A stretch of 64,000 nucleotides of DNA from Euglena gracilis (Eukaryota > Euglenida > Euglenophyceae > Euglenales): contig CP154956.1 in assembly GCA_039621445.1 (NCBI GenBank), positions 68,332,452 to 68,396,451 of the forward strand. The letters run 5' to 3'. Below are positions 19,079 to 31,000 of this stretch, one piece after another. Made by a program: the position numbers and the translations under genes. Position 1 is the first letter of the stretch. Every line of letters begins with the position of its first letter. The notes under the pieces were generated by a model. The model worked only from the letters and a program-made list of their open reading frames with translations, was not told the origin of the DNA and searched no databases.

Positions 19079-20860
19079 TCAGACTGGGATTTTCCTTAAA
19101 AAATCATCAGTGAATGAAGATTGAACTCTTCTCCCCTGCAAAAATGACCTGAGCAGATCAGGCAGAGGAGAGGCCAACCTGGGGTGTGGCATTTTCTCTC
19201 CCCAACAGTTTTGGAACATTCCTGGGTAAGGTTTCACCTTGACACATGGTGTGTGTCGGGCCTTCAGCTTTATTAATAGAGGCCACCATGGTGCTAAAGC
19301 CCAAAAGGGGAACACCATCAAAACCTTTGCTTTGGGAAAAAGCTGCAGCCTGGCCAGGAGTTTTTGAATGATGGACCAGGGGATGTTGGCATAGATCCCC
19401 CCCAGGCTTTCCAGTGAACACTGCAGGCCATATGTTGCCTTGGCCTCCCAATGGGGCCACCTGGACACAAAATATGCTAGCTTTTGTTTCCTGGGGAGGC
19501 AAAAAGGTCTGTCTGGAGGGTGGTGAAGGGTTGAAAACTTTTTACCAGATGCTGAAATAATCTTGTGTCCAGGGAGTAATCCCCCTGTATTGTACCCAGC
19601 TGCTGAGGGGGTCTGCCAGGCATTGGCTTGAGGGAATTCATTTTAACTCCAGAGTGACATTGTTTTTGTTCAGCCAGCGGAAGAATGGCTGCAAAATTTT
19701 GTTGAAGGGGTTTTTTCTCCCCCCCTCCCTTGGCTTAAGTAATAACAGATTACCTGATTGTCTACACAAGGGCAAACTCTGTCGTTTGCTTTTTCCAGGG
19801 ATCTGACTGTGTTTGTGGCAGCCAGGAGTTCTTTTACATTTATGTGGAGGGATTGTTTTTCCCCTCCAGTGCTCATGGATGAACTGGCCTTATTTTGGGT
19901 CCAGCCCCCCCCCAGCCCAGAGTGCTGCTGTCTGAGTGCAAGAGTTTTGTTTGTTTTTGCACCAATGGTCTTCGTGGCAATTTCCCAGTAAGTCTTTTAC
20001 CTTTTTTAGTTCCTCTCTTATGTCCTGGGAGATGTGGTGAGATGACCCCCAAGGGTCCTGGGAATGCTCTGCCATAGGAGACCATGGTGGCGAAGGCCAT
20101 TAAAAAGGGCAGGGCCAGCCGATTTGCCCTGATTTTTACTAAAATGGCAGCAACCTGCCTTTTTGACATGATTTGTTTTGTAATTAACTTTCCCAGTTCT
20201 TTTCTGACCCCTTTTGTCTTTTGAGGGGAGAGTTGCAACTTTCCTTCCTGTAATATGATGAGAAACCCCAAATGGGGAACCAATTGGTTTGGCTGCAGCA
20301 GACTTTTCTTGAGATTAATTTCGAACCCACTGGCCATTAAATCCTCCACCACCAGGCTGAGATGTTTTGTTAAGTGGCTGGGCTGGGGGCTGTAATGAGG
20401 ATGTCGTCTTGATAGACATACACCTGAATTCCCCTTTGTTGCGATCTTTTTTCGAATGCACCCATTAGGCACTGAAAAACCTGGGGCATGATGTTTAGCC
20501 CAAAGGGGGCTGCCTAATAATCCCAGACCTGTTCCCCAACCTGTGCCCTTGATAAGGCTTTAAAGTGTCGTGCAGGGGAACATAAAAAAAGGCATCTTTT
20601 AAATAGAGTTTTGCCCCCCAGTGACCCTTTTTGAGAAGGGGGTAGTTTCCTTGCATGTGATCCAGGGTGAACTTTTTTACCTGGAAGGATGCATTTATTT
20701 CCCTGCAATCTGAAATAAACCTCCATTTTGTTCTTCCTCAGGGGTCCTCTTTTCAAATGAGGAACCAAGGAAGCAGATGGGCTGTGCCATCTGATTCCAC
20801 CTTTTTTACAGCCCGAGATTTTTGATAATCTTCCAAAATCTTTTGGAGTTGCTCCAAATT
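19079..20860 (-). pseudogene. Element B: RT, RNase H and Dam-like domain
   Basis: Frames in order: RT palm with a VYQDDIL box (20398-20421) in place of YLDDIL; SGFEINLKKSLLQPNQ and HLGFLI; connection SKRQVAAILVKIR; RNase H from HSDSSTLGWGG (near 19925) with INVKELLAATN and VDNQVICYYL. The Dam-like domain follows with SRWPHWEAKA and a YANIPWSII box (near 19400), where NPPW has become NIPW. Aromatic FPFWALAPWWPLL matches the TPYWDSATWWPQL of other copies. Several frameshifts. Confidence 0.8.
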
Positions 20861-21088
20861 TGAGCCCTGTCTACCTGTCACAGACAGGGTAGGGTGGGTG
20901 GATGATGGCACTGGAGGGTGATCCCCTCCCTGATCAAGTTGACATGGTGTGGGCTGTCATGTTTTTCCAACCAGGGTAGGCAGAGCTTGAATCTCTGGGG
21001 TAGGGGTGTGTCCCCCCAGGCCACTTCTGCAAGATGCAGCCTGTCCCCCGCTGGACTGATGGGGGGGGTGTGCACGTCTGCTGTGTGT

Positions 21089-22240
21089 TCACAGACCTGG
21101 GATCCCCTGTGCCTGCGTTGTTGGCCAGGCCACTGTGGGTCCTGCCATTTGGGTCCTGCTGGAGCCCACTTTGGGTGCTGAGCAGGTGGGGTTCTGGGGG
21201 TTTCCGCTTCCCTGAGGCTGCTGAGCCAGCTGGGCAGGGCTTACCTGTGCCTTTGCCTTTTCCTCCTTTCTTCCAGCTCCCTTTTCCATGTCCCTCTCAA
21301 AAGCTTGGCCATCCTCCTTTCCCTTTTCCATACTTCTTGAACTTGAGTCCTCCACCTGGGTAAAGTAAAATACATGACATTTCCTGTTGGGAATGGCCAG
21401 TGGTGGATGGGGAGGCAGTGGAAAAAACTTCAGGGTGGAAGAAGCCACCTTTGGCTTTGTTGAACTTCTCCACCCTTTGTTGAATCTTCAGATCCTCGGT
21501 ACTGAAGAGCTTCTGCTCCTCCTGTTCCACTGAATGTGGGAGGCTTGCCTTCTTGCGTTCTTCCACCAACCACCTGTGCAGTTCCAACAACAAGTAGACG
21601 AACTGCTGGCTCAGCACCACCTTGTCAGCTTGTACCCGTTCATGAATCAATGCATATATTCTCAGCAAATTCAATATTCTTTGCTGGCTGCTCCGCAGCA
21701 GCTTGTCTACCTTGGAGCCTGCATCTTGTCTGTGGTTGTTCACCTCTGGTTGCTCTTTAAGCCCCTCGAATTTTGGCAGCCTTTCGAAGAGGGAATGTAT
21801 GTCCAAATTCAAGGAGCCCGCCTGTTGGCGAAGCAAGACCTTCTCCAGGTCCGCCGGCAGGCTCTGGCGGGCCTCCTACCACTCCAGGGGTTCCTCATCC
21901 TCTTCTTCCGCCTCGTGCTCGTTCGTCCTTCTGGCCGCGCGGCCGGCCGCGTCCAACGTCATCTCAGCACCTCCAGGTTCTCCGGCTTCGGCGGGGTAAC
22001 TTTCCATCCCCGCTGTACGGCGCCAGGTCTTACAGAGCTTGAAGGCCACCGAGGCCTGCTTGTCGGCAGCTCAAACGACGACCCCATCTCGACCTCGCAG
22101 GCGAGGGCCTGCGAGAAAAGCCATGCTTCGTTGTAGGGTTTGTTCGAGGCCGCCACCATTGCTTCTCCGCTCAGTTGTTCCACCGCCACCGCGCACAATG
22201 TTGTAGCCCATTGGGGGAGTAACCCAAGAGCCTTCGCCAC
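21089..22240 (-). pseudogene. Element B: divergent ORF1 (coiled coil, Gly/Lys tail)
   Basis: Overlapping minus frames encode an alanine/leucine-rich helical protein (LLRIYALIHERVQADK, LLLELHRWLVEERKK), ending in a GKGKGG tail and a Gln/Pro-rich stretch. It lacks the WRTVA and DGHG-W signatures of A, C and D. The sequence looks like a particle-forming ORF1. I recognise no named domain. Confidence 0.6.
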
Positions 22241-22379
22241 GAAGCTTGTGACACTTTCTTTTGACGCGCCAAAAAGGTCAACGGCAGCAACGGAAAATAC
22301 CGTCGTACAGTGATTGTATCTCCCCAGGGTCTGCCGCCGAGATGAACTGCATCAGTGCTTCTGCCATAGGGCGATTAAT

Positions 22380-22700
22380 AACAGCCAACTCCGGCAAAAT
22401 AAGGCACTAAAGGGGAAAGGCCTAACCTACCCAAAAACATTCACATTCAAACAGCCGGCAAGGAGGGCATGACCTCACTTGGGGGAAGTGCGGATCCCGA
22501 GGTGTCGAAATTGATAATTGACTTGTCACTTGAATTTAGTCTGGTCCGTCGACATCTGAATATGCTTTTGGTATTGGACACCTCGGGCTCCGCACTTCGC
22601 CCTTGTGACGCCACGCCGTGCTCGACGGCGGTGTTGTATGGATTTTTCTTTGCGCTGGGTTAGGAGTCCTTGCTTAGTGTCTTTTTTCGCCGGAGTTGGC
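22380..22700. repeat. Head-to-head terminal repeats of elements B and C
   Basis: Two inverted modules face each other: CGGATCCCGAGGTGTCG ending near 22506 and GGACACCTCGGGCTCCGC starting near 22578, separated by about 70 bp of unrelated sequence. Beyond each lie the outward words AGCCAACTCCGGC (22381) and its complement (near 22685). These are terminal repeats of the minus element B and the plus element C. Confidence 0.68.
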
Positions 22701-22791
22701 TGATTCCTAATTTGCCTCTCGACACCCAGAAGAAAGGAACTTCGAATACCTCACCAATTGAGAAAAGAACAATACAATCAAGCCATTCAAA

Positions 22792-23711
22792 TTGTCCAGA
22801 AAGTCACGCTCGTGCAGAACTTCAAAACAAAAGTTGTTGAAATTTTCGAAAGAATTCAATGAAAGAGGCAATTTAAAGAAGCACAGCGCTGGAGAACTTC
22901 AAGAGGGAGCAGCAGCAGCAGCTGGACAACCTGACGGCGCGGGTCAACTGTGGCGAACCGTGGTTGCCCCTTCCCCAAAGAAATTTTCCCCCACAGAAAT
23001 TTCCAGAACCCAAACCCTCCAAAGTGATGGCCACGGACCCTGGGGAAGAAGAAACAACCAGCAGACCACTACGGCCATTGGAGCCAGGGCCATTGGGGCC
23101 AAAATTCCGCCACTTAAACCAATACCTTGTTCAAGCTGGGCCATGGCGGCCACAACAGCAAGCTGGGCCATGGCGGCCAAAACAGCAATGGCCATGGCGG
23201 CCGATGGAACAAAGGCCAGGGTGGCCAACAATACCAAGGCTATGGTGGCCAATTACACAAACAGATACCCAGTGGCAGGGGCAGGACAGGTCCACAACAT
23301 CCCCCCAACCATTTCTTCATCACACACCCCATCAGGGGTAAAGGATGGGTCCCCAGTGGCCCCCCAAGATTTTAAATGGGCATGGCGTCCCAGATCAAAG
23401 AGAAGTCAATGGGGACTGTCAAAGCTTCAAGAGGGCCAGTGGGGCCAAAATCAAGAAGGCCAGTGGGGCCAGAATCATCATCAAGGCCACTGGGGCCAAC
23501 ATCGAGGCCACTGAGCCCATCGAATATCAGAAGGGGAACAACCCCAGAAGCTAAAAGTTTTTCCCCCAGCGGGGGATTTCGATATACTATCCCAGTGGCC
23601 GGCCCAGGAGGATGCCCCAGAAGGGGCTGTGGAGGACAAGGGGGCAACCCCCCCTCAAGTTCATTCTTCAGTGCCCATGGCAGGGGCAAGTCAAACAAGG
23701 AGGAGACCTAA
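22792..23711 (+). pseudogene. Element C: gag-like ORF1
   Basis: Begins in the frame starting near 22792. It contains the shared LWRTVV and SDGHGPWG signature, then runs of GHGGQ/GQWGQN-type repeats (two frames, 23127-23375 and 23345-23554). Nucleotide composition is strongly periodic (CATGGCGGCC, CCAGTGGGGCCA), favouring slippage. A frameshift near 23370 moves it to a second frame ending at 23711. Confidence 0.68.
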
Positions 23712-23734
23712 AAAGGGGCCCAGGTACGTCATTT

Positions 23735-25760
23735 GACAACACCAATGACACAGTGGAGGATCAGAGAGCCTGTGAGCAAAGCATGCACACCCCGCCAGCC
23801 ACCTTTAGAGAATGCTCAATCCCCAGGGGCACCAGGGGAGCAATGTCCAACACCCCCCACTCAGCACCCAGAAAATCATCTAGTTGGGAAAATACATTCC
23901 ATGGAGGAAAAATGCGGAGAAACCCCCCTGTACCAGAGACTTCAAAAAAGTCTAAAATGGTGGAAAAAAATGCCCCCTCCACCAATATGTCAATTGAAAA
24001 AAAAGTAGAATTAAACCACCCTGGCTGTATCCCCCAAAATTGTCCACCCACCCAAAGCCCAGGGCCAACCTGGACCTGAACCACGCAGAAACAATTCTGC
24101 TGGATTACGAAAAAACTGGGTCAGTGAAACGAGTTTGGGATTCAGAAACCCAGCATTTGATCCCATGGTTTTTAATTTGAAGACCAGAAGGGGGAACAAC
24201 CAAGTGGAGAATGATCAGCGACTACAGAGAAGTAAATCAGCAGTTTCAAGCAACACCCTTCAAGTTAGATCATATCCAACACATTTTTCCAGTTTGGAAA
24301 AAGGCCACTGGCAGCAAAAATAGACCTAAAGGATGTCTATTTTCATATTCCAGTAAGTCCAGGCCTCAGGCCATTTTTAAGGCATCAGGTATGTGAGGGA
24401 AGACCTGGGAGTTTCAAACAGGCTGCTTTGGGCTAAATATAATGCCCCAAATTTCCATGTCAGTGATGAAAACATTCGAGAAACTGTGGAAAAAAAGGGG
24501 CATCCAGGTGTTTATTTACCTGGACGACATTTTGCCCGTGGCGCCCACCCAACACAATTTACAAAGTCACCTGAAAACAGTTGTCAAAGATTTGCTGGAT
24601 TCTGGGTTCAAAAGCAATGTGAAAAAGTCCACCCTGCAGCCCAACCAAGTGGTAACCCATCTGGGTTTTCAACTGAACTTCCAGGAAGGAAAGCCACAGG
24701 TGCCTCCCCAGAAAGTAAAAAACATAAAAAAGAAGCTGGGAAAAATTGTGAAAAAAAGATTACATGTCAAAAAGCAATTGGCTGCCATTTTGGGCCAAAT
24801 CAGATGCAACGTAATGGCCCTGCCCTTTTTAAGGGCTTTTACTGACACCCTGGCAGTTTTTTTTTGTGGCAAAGTCCACAGCCCCCTGGGATTCAAAACA
24901 TCCCATCTCCCGGGAAATCAACACCCAATTAAGGGAAATAAAAATTCTGCTGGACACCTGGGGGGAGACCCTTCCCCCAAAAATGCAAGCAGAGTGTTGC
25001 ACTCAGACAGCAGCACCCATGCTTGGGGGGGGGGGGGCTAGACATCCACACAGGAGAAATTGTGCGGTAATTTTGGAGAAAATACTCCATTTTGCACATA
25101 AATATAAAGGAGCTCAGTGCAGCAATCAGCACTGTGAAACATTTGAGCAAACCTGGGGAAACCGTTTACTTGTCAGTGGACAACCAGGTAATTTACTTTT
25201 ACCTGACAAAAGGTGGGGGCAGAAAAGACCCCTTCAACAAAATGCTGAGACCATTTTTCAAGTGGTGCATGGTGCACCAAGTAAACCTCCAAGTCAACTG
25301 GGTACCTTCAAAAGACTGCCTAGCAGACCCCATCAGCAGATGGGAAATGGACAGGGGGATTGTTCTTTAGACCCCCAACTTTTTCAATGGCTAACACAGC
25401 AATTCAAAAATTTCATACATCTGGAAACAGATTTATTTGCCTCCCTGGGCAACAAAAAACTGCCACAATTTTGTGGCCAGGTGGCTCCACTGGGAGGCCA
25501 AAGCAGTGAATGCATTACAATGTCCACTGGACAACATGGGGGATCTTTATGCAAACCCCCCCTGGTCAATAATTCAACAATTTCTACCCAGGTTGAAAAT
25601 GTTTCCCCAGACCAAAGCTTTGATGGTAATCGCCTACTGGGATTCAGCCACCTGGTGGCCCCAATTAATAAAAATGAAAGTTCCAGGGACCCCCTGCCTG
25701 AAAATCACCCCCCTACAGGGTCATGTTCACCAACTGCAGGGGGGGGGGCAAAATGCCACC
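23735..25760 (+). pseudogene. Element C: RT, RNase H and Dam-like domain
   Basis: RT motif A (KIDLKDVYFHIPVSP) lies near 24314-24360 and the catalytic IYLDDILP at 24512-24533, intact. The thumb/connection follows (SGFKSNVKKSTLQPNQV, KKQLAAILGQIRC). RNase H has HSDSSTHAWGG (near 25003), INIKELSAAIST, SVDNQVIYFYL and a final NWVPSKDCLADPISRW (near 25300). The Dam-like domain has LETDLFAS, then ANPPWSII (near 25560) and AYWDSATWWPQL. Shifts occur in G/C runs (25023-25036, 25738-25750). A catalytic RT could still be encoded if those runs are assembly errors. Confidence 0.83.
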
Positions 25761-27110
25761 CCCAGGTGGCCCCTGGTTTGCATGATTTGCTCAGGCAAAT
25801 TTTGGAGGGGAAACAAATTCAGGTTGAGACCATTAACGATTTCCTGGGGAGAAACCCCAGCTTAAAACGTTATCAGAGTGCTTTTGCACTTCCGTGGGTA
25901 ACTTTGGAACACATGGGGGTACCCTCCTCCGAAGCCACCACAGACCAAGTGGCTGACACTTTAATTCAATTATTCTAATTTCCAAGGCCCAAGCCCGTAA
26001 TGCCTAAACCCCCCCACTTATAAACCCCCCCGGGGTTAGTAGGATCCGGTTTGGTTGGTCAGCCGAACGGCGGGGTTAGAAGTGGGGTGGGTTTATAAGT
26101 CCCGGAATTGTTGGTGAAAATCCAACCCCAAAAATGTCCCCGAAACCCCCCAAAATGGCATTTTTTGGTAAATTTGGTCAAAAATGGCATTTTTGATGAT
26201 GGTCGATCTCAAAAAAAGGGCCAAAAATCAGTTTCTGGGAGGTTTAAGGCCAAAAAAAAATCGGCCCCGGTGGCTTTCATTTTCCTTCCCTGAAGGGGGG
26301 GGGTATAAGTCCCGGTTTGGTTGGTCGGCCCGAGAGGGGGGTTAGTAAGTAGGGGGGGGGGGGGTAGTAAGTGGGGGTGTTAGTAAGTGGGGGGGTTTAC
26401 AGTGCTATGCTTTTGATTCCTGGGTTTGGTGGACTGAGATTCCACACTCTGTTAACCCACTACAAGAGGCTTTGGAACCAAAACCTGGAGAGGTATGGGG
26501 CATTTTGGGACCCCCTCCCAATCCTGCTGGGGCTGGCAAAGACGCCCATGCCGACTGATATTTGTACATTGCGTACACAACTGATTTTTTGTTCACGAAT
26601 CCTCTGTTTATACCGATCCTCAGACTTATCGCAAGTCAAACGAACCACCAGTGTGTTGGGTAGGGCACCCTACATCAAGATTAAGCGTAAAGGACAGAAA
26701 TTCCATAAGTGGGAAAGGGTGGCGTCCGTTCCCCAGTGTCCCCAAATATGCCCCTTTCATTTAAGGATGTGTTATGTGGCTGCTACACGTTTATTCTTCA
26801 GACCTGGGGGCCCCCTCTTAATTTCATTAAAACCCCCCTTCAGGGCCATATGTGCTGACACAATTGCTTCTATCACAAAAGACTTTTTGGCCAAACATGG
26901 GGTACCCACAGGTGTGAGGGGCCCTCCCCACCAGAGGGGAAGGGGTTGGTTTACTAAAAAAATTGGGCCTTTCTGCCCAAGAAGTTTGTGAAATTGGTCA
27001 GTGGAGGGGGGTGGAGTTTTTTACAGCCCATTACCAACGACTTGGTGCCCAAAGCGTTTTAGAAAATGCCCTGGCCCCCCTAATTTCAGTGCACAATCTG
27101 GCCTCACAAG
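25761..27110 (+). pseudogene. Element C: tyrosine recombinase, split by a mini-element
   Basis: The N-terminal core-binding-like part (LLRQILEGKQIQ, NPSLKRYQSAF, TDQVADTLIQ) ends at 25976. After the insertion 26007-26397 the domain resumes with FGGLRFHTLLTHYKRLWNQN, CLYRSSDLSQVKRTT (first catalytic Arg region, near 26610), PHQRG (His-x-x-Arg, near 26930) and AHYQRLG (catalytic Tyr, near 27035). These enzymes replace an integrase in DIRS elements and insert circular DNA without target duplication. Frame changes near 26960. Confidence 0.8.
26007..26397. mobile_element. TA-flanked inverted-repeat mini-element M1
   Basis: A 391-bp element starting AACCCCCCCACTTATAAA and ending TTAGTAAGTGGGGGGGTT, flanked by TA on each side (26005-26006 and 26398-26399). 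Element D has the uninserted site: its sense sequence reads GTAATGCATACAGTGC where C has GTAATGCC-TA-element-TA-CAGTGC. Internal words such as ATAAGTCCC and GGATCCGGTTTGGTTGG repeat near both ends. It has no coding capacity, so it is a MITE-like non-autonomous DNA element. Same subfamily as 57681-58017. Confidence 0.85.
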
Positions 27111-27119
27111 GGCAAAGAG

Positions 27120-27381
27120 CGGAGCCCGAGGTGTCTCGTACTCCCTCGAGGAAAACCGACCAGGGAGGAAGGGACACTGAGGGCGAACCACAAAGACGTT
27201 GTGAGCCCGACCCCCCCTCCCAGTGAAAAAAATTTATCTCCAAACGCCCTCGGTCAGCAAGTGGGGGCGGGGGGGGGGGGAAGGGGGGGGACACCCCACA
27301 GGGGCAAGAAGCCACGTCCCCCAGTCGGAGAAGCATCGCCGGCCAACTCCGGCGAGGCGGCACTAAGCAAGGACTCCTAAC
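27120..27381. repeat. 3' terminal repeat modules of element C (left part)
   Basis: Contains GGAGCCCGAGGTGTCTCG (27120), CTCCCTCGAGGAAAACC (27150), GGAAGGGACACTGAGGGCG and CCAACTCCGGCGAGGCG (27343). It ends in CTAAC (27377-27381), the left copy of the G1b target duplication. Confidence 0.75.
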
Positions 27382-27810
27382 AGTGTACCAGGCACGTCCC
27401 AGCTCTGTAGGATATCTGCAGAGTGGGTTCTGTGACTGTCGCACCACTGTGGAAACCCACAGCTGGTAAGATCGTGGCAGACCCTTCTGGGATCTGCCCC
27501 TGGACACGTCAGCACTTTTTCTCTCCTTCCCCCACAGGTGGTATTCTTTACTCTCACAACCTCAAAGTTTGACCATTGGTTTTGTCAGAGGGAAAAACCC
27601 TCAGAACAATCGAACTTGATCTCAGAAGAAACTTCTGAATCTTTGCTTTGTGCTTTGCTTCTTGGGGAATTGGGAAGAAAAGGGGAAAACCACTTTTCGT
27701 TACTCCAAAGACTTTTCCCTACCATAAGTAGGCTGCGCACCGAGGCGAAAGCGAAAGGCTTTTACAGAAAGTCCCAAAAAGGGAAAAAGGGAAAGCTTTG
27801 GACGTACACT
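27382..27810 (+). repeat. 5' LTR of G1b
   Basis: Starts AGTGTACC and ends GTACACT, a 7-bp terminal inverted repeat. It contains several perfect short hairpins: CTGTGG-AAAC-CCACAG (27447-27462), GAGGG-AAAAA-CCCTC (near 27589) and TCAGAAG-AAA-CTTCTGA (27622-27638). Confidence 0.95.
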
Positions 27811-27826
27811 TGGTAGCAGATTAAGG
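27811..27826 (+). other. Primer-binding site of G1b
   Basis: TGGTAGCAGATTAAGG directly follows the LTR. It begins TGG like other tRNA-primed elements and matches the motif triplicated in the G1a leader. Confidence 0.8.
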
Positions 27827-28064
27827 CAACGATCCTATACAGACGTTCCACACAGAGAAACTCTGTGGTTGACTGGTGGTGAGGATCGTACTGAGCCGTG
27901 ACACACGGTGAAAGTACTGTTCCTGGCCCCTAGCCAACCTTTAAGCAAGGATACAGGTCTCAGAAGGCTCTGTTCGGTAATCGCCGATACAACCTTTCTG
28001 GTCCCTGTTTCTCTGCTTATTTGTGTGAATTTTTGGGTGTTTGCCTTTTTACCCATCTCAAAAG
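27827..28064 (+). other. 5' leader of G1b
   Basis: Untranslated leader between PBS and the gag ATG. It has a CGATCCTATACAGACG block resembling the repeated leader block of G1a, and presumably holds the packaging signal and any splice donor for ORF3. No strong donor consensus is visible. Confidence 0.5.
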
Positions 28065-31000
28065 ATGCAGAGCACAAGCCCCAACCCCAAATTTGATTAT
28101 GACTTGTTGATGAGTTCATTGAGCAATTGTGATGAAGATTGCGGGGATTGGAACGGTTCGAATGAAACAAGTTCCAATTCCCGACCCCCCAAGCAAGAAG
28201 AAGGCAATTTGACTCATTTGTCATTGTCAAAAGGCGAAACGCCTTTATTGTTGCATGGGGGTAATGAACCCTTTTCATCATCATTTTCATTGATTGTGCG
28301 GGATGTAGGTGCCAAAATGCCTTCCTCCATCCCGATTCACCCATCATTGATGCGGCGAGGGGATGAACCCCTTGCACCCTCACACTTGGTTACTCATGTT
28401 ACCCATGAACAAAGTGAGGGGTATTTGCCCTTTGCTCTGTTCACACCCAAAAGATCCCCGGTGGAAGCACCGGTGGGCCTTCTGGAGTGCAACTCGGTGG
28501 AAACACCGTGTTTTTTCCAACCCCCCCTCAATTACCACCCACCACACCATTTCGTGCATTGCCGGGATTATCCGCGGAAGCTGCGGTTTTCCCTGCATTG
28601 CCATGGAACCCAGATATGCGTCTGGTGGTACCGGAAATCTCTGGTGCCGTTTCCATTCTGGAGGACTATGAGGAAGATTTGAGGGATAACCTCACCCCCG
28701 GTGATGTTTACCGAAGTCTCGGTCAACTCCCAGCGGATCACCCGCTTAGCAAGCAAATTTTGCATGTCCACCAATGCGTTGCGGAATGCGCAACCATGCT
28801 CAACAAAGTTTTGCAGTTCGATGAGGACAATCAAAGGGTTGTCAACACCAAACTGGAATGTTTGAAGCGGAAACACGGAATGATTCCAAGTTTCTGCATG
28901 TGCAAGATGGTATGAGCCATCTTTTTGCCAAAGTGGAATCCTGTTCAAACATGCTACTGCAATTGCAGCACCAGTTACAAGCGCAAAATGCCACCCCCAA
29001 AATGCCGGAAATCGGTAACTTTGTCGCGGTTGAGCATTTTGCCGCACTTACCACTTCTTTCCAAGAACCCCAACAACGGATTTTGCATCTTGGCTCGTAA
29101 ATCGAGCACTTGAAGCAATTTCAGGCGAAAGTGCACCAAAATTTTGTTCCCCGTACGCAAATTCAGCTTTTGGAGGAACGAATTTTACACTTGGAGCAAA
29201 AATCCTGCCATTGTGCCGCAAATCAGGATGGATTAACCACCCTGCACGCGAAAATCGCGGATTGTGCACAACGGTTGGATTTCGCGCAACAACAATCGCA
29301 AACGGACATTGGCGGTATTAATGCCACCGTTGTCGGTTTGCAGGAGCATGTTTCCGCACTTTCCAAGCGAATTCCCGACATTAGTGGTATTCAAGCCGCT
29401 ATTGGGGAATTGCAAACCCGTTGCACCTTGTTGTCCAGCACAGTAGCGGAAATTCGCGCACTCCCCAATATTTCGCGCGCTCGGATATCCGAGTCACCAG
29501 AATTTCGCTCATTTTATAACAAAATGCTTGGTGACAACAAGGAAACCTTGCAAGCATTTTGCACGAGTTTGATTCAACTTGAGGAATCTGTGAATCGGAA
29601 TGCCCGATCAATGCAAGATGAGGTTTCTCGGTTGGATGGACGAATTTCTGCGTTGTTGGAAAAGCCAACCGGGGAAAATTCGCGCACCACCGCGGAAACC
29701 CCGACCAAGTCACCCCACCAATTGCAAATTGTCTCAAATGCAGTAAAAGCGCTTGCGGGTCAACTACGGAATGTGGAGGAGTCCCAAAGACAACTTGTCC
29801 AAGACCTACACTTGGTTTCTGAAAAGTTACCACACTTGGACGATTTTTCCCGTTACCGCAAACGCGTTACGCATTTGGAGACTGAGGTTGACCGTATTTG
29901 CGGCCAGCTCCAGTTGGTGGAACTTTTGGAAGAAACGGTGCATGACTTGTCCGCGAGTTTGGATAAAATCTCCACTCCGGTACCGGTTATGCCATCACCC
30001 ACCGCGGTAAGCGCTGCGGTTGGCATTCCAAATGTCCCGGAATCGCGCTCTCAAATTACCATTACTGGAGTAGGAATCCCTACATCCACCGCGAATTTGG
30101 TACAACCACCCGCGAAAACGCGAATTGTACCACCTTTGCATTTGCCCACACCACAAACTCACTTTTCGCAACACATTTCCGATGAGGAAATTGACCCCCC
30201 GCTCGAAAATCCGAGTCTCCACCAAGAAATTCAACATTCCAACCTTGTACGAGGGATGAGCCAACACCCCACACCTGGCATTGGTCATGTGTCGCATTTG
30301 CGACCATACCAACCACCAACGGGTTCTGGATTACCAGATCACCCACCGAGTTTTCGGCGGGAAACCCGCCCCACCGGGAGAAATTCACCGCATTTTTCGC
30401 ATTTCCCGCAGGAAAATCCTGCCACCCCTACACTTGGTGCGGGAAATCCTGCACGGGGTTCACATGGAGCGGAAAATCCGCGAAACGCGTTTGGTGTTAA
30501 GAATTACCCTGACCCAAACCCCTGGAATACCACCGAGGGTCAGCGGATTACGCAGAGAGACTTCAAGGGCACCATCGCAATCGCGAACAAGGTGAAGCCC
30601 CAATGGGACGGGGATCCAACCACATGGAGACAATTTTTTCGGGACTGGGAGTACTACTGGGCACTAAAGGGACCCACCCAAGACCCGAATCCCGAGGTAG
30701 TCAAGATGGAATTCATCGATTGCCTACCAAGGGAGGAACGAGAACGCGCACGCAATTTGGTGATACGTAATGGCGTATCATTTGATGACCTGGTTGAGCA
30801 ATACGCTTCAACCAATTCAAGTTTGGTCACCAGGATTACCCTGGAGAAGAAATGGCGACAATTCGCGCCATCGGATCGCAAATGGAAATCCATTGACCTT
30901 TGGTATGCCAAATGGTTAGCACTTGCTTCCGAAGTTGATGAACTTAGCGAGAAGCAAATGCGCGAACAATTCGATGCGGTTTTGTTACATTTCACACCAT

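Larger units (their letters stand above)
18185..22600 (-). mobile_element. DIRS-type retroelement B
   Basis: A second minus-strand tyrosine-recombinase retroelement, upstream of A in transcription sense and abutting it. It has an ORF1 unlike those of A, C and D, an RT with a YQDD box, RNase H, Dam-like domain and a recombinase C-terminus. It is more diverged from A, C and D than they are from each other. Frames are broken. Confidence 0.82.
22590..27381 (+). mobile_element. DIRS-type retroelement C, main part
   Basis: The plus-strand copy and the most complete of the four outside its insertions. ORF1, RT, RNase H, Dam-like domain and recombinase are all recognisable. It carries a 391-bp TA-flanked element in the recombinase region (26007-26397) and the 17-kb G1b in its 3' terminal repeat. 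The 3' end resumes at 44359. Confidence 0.85.

Noticed and set aside
26007-26397. Telomere-like repeats at mini-element ends
   Set aside because: GGGGGGGTTTA resembles a TTTAGGG unit by chance, but the ends are single copies in inverted pairs with TA flanks, not tandem telomere arrays.
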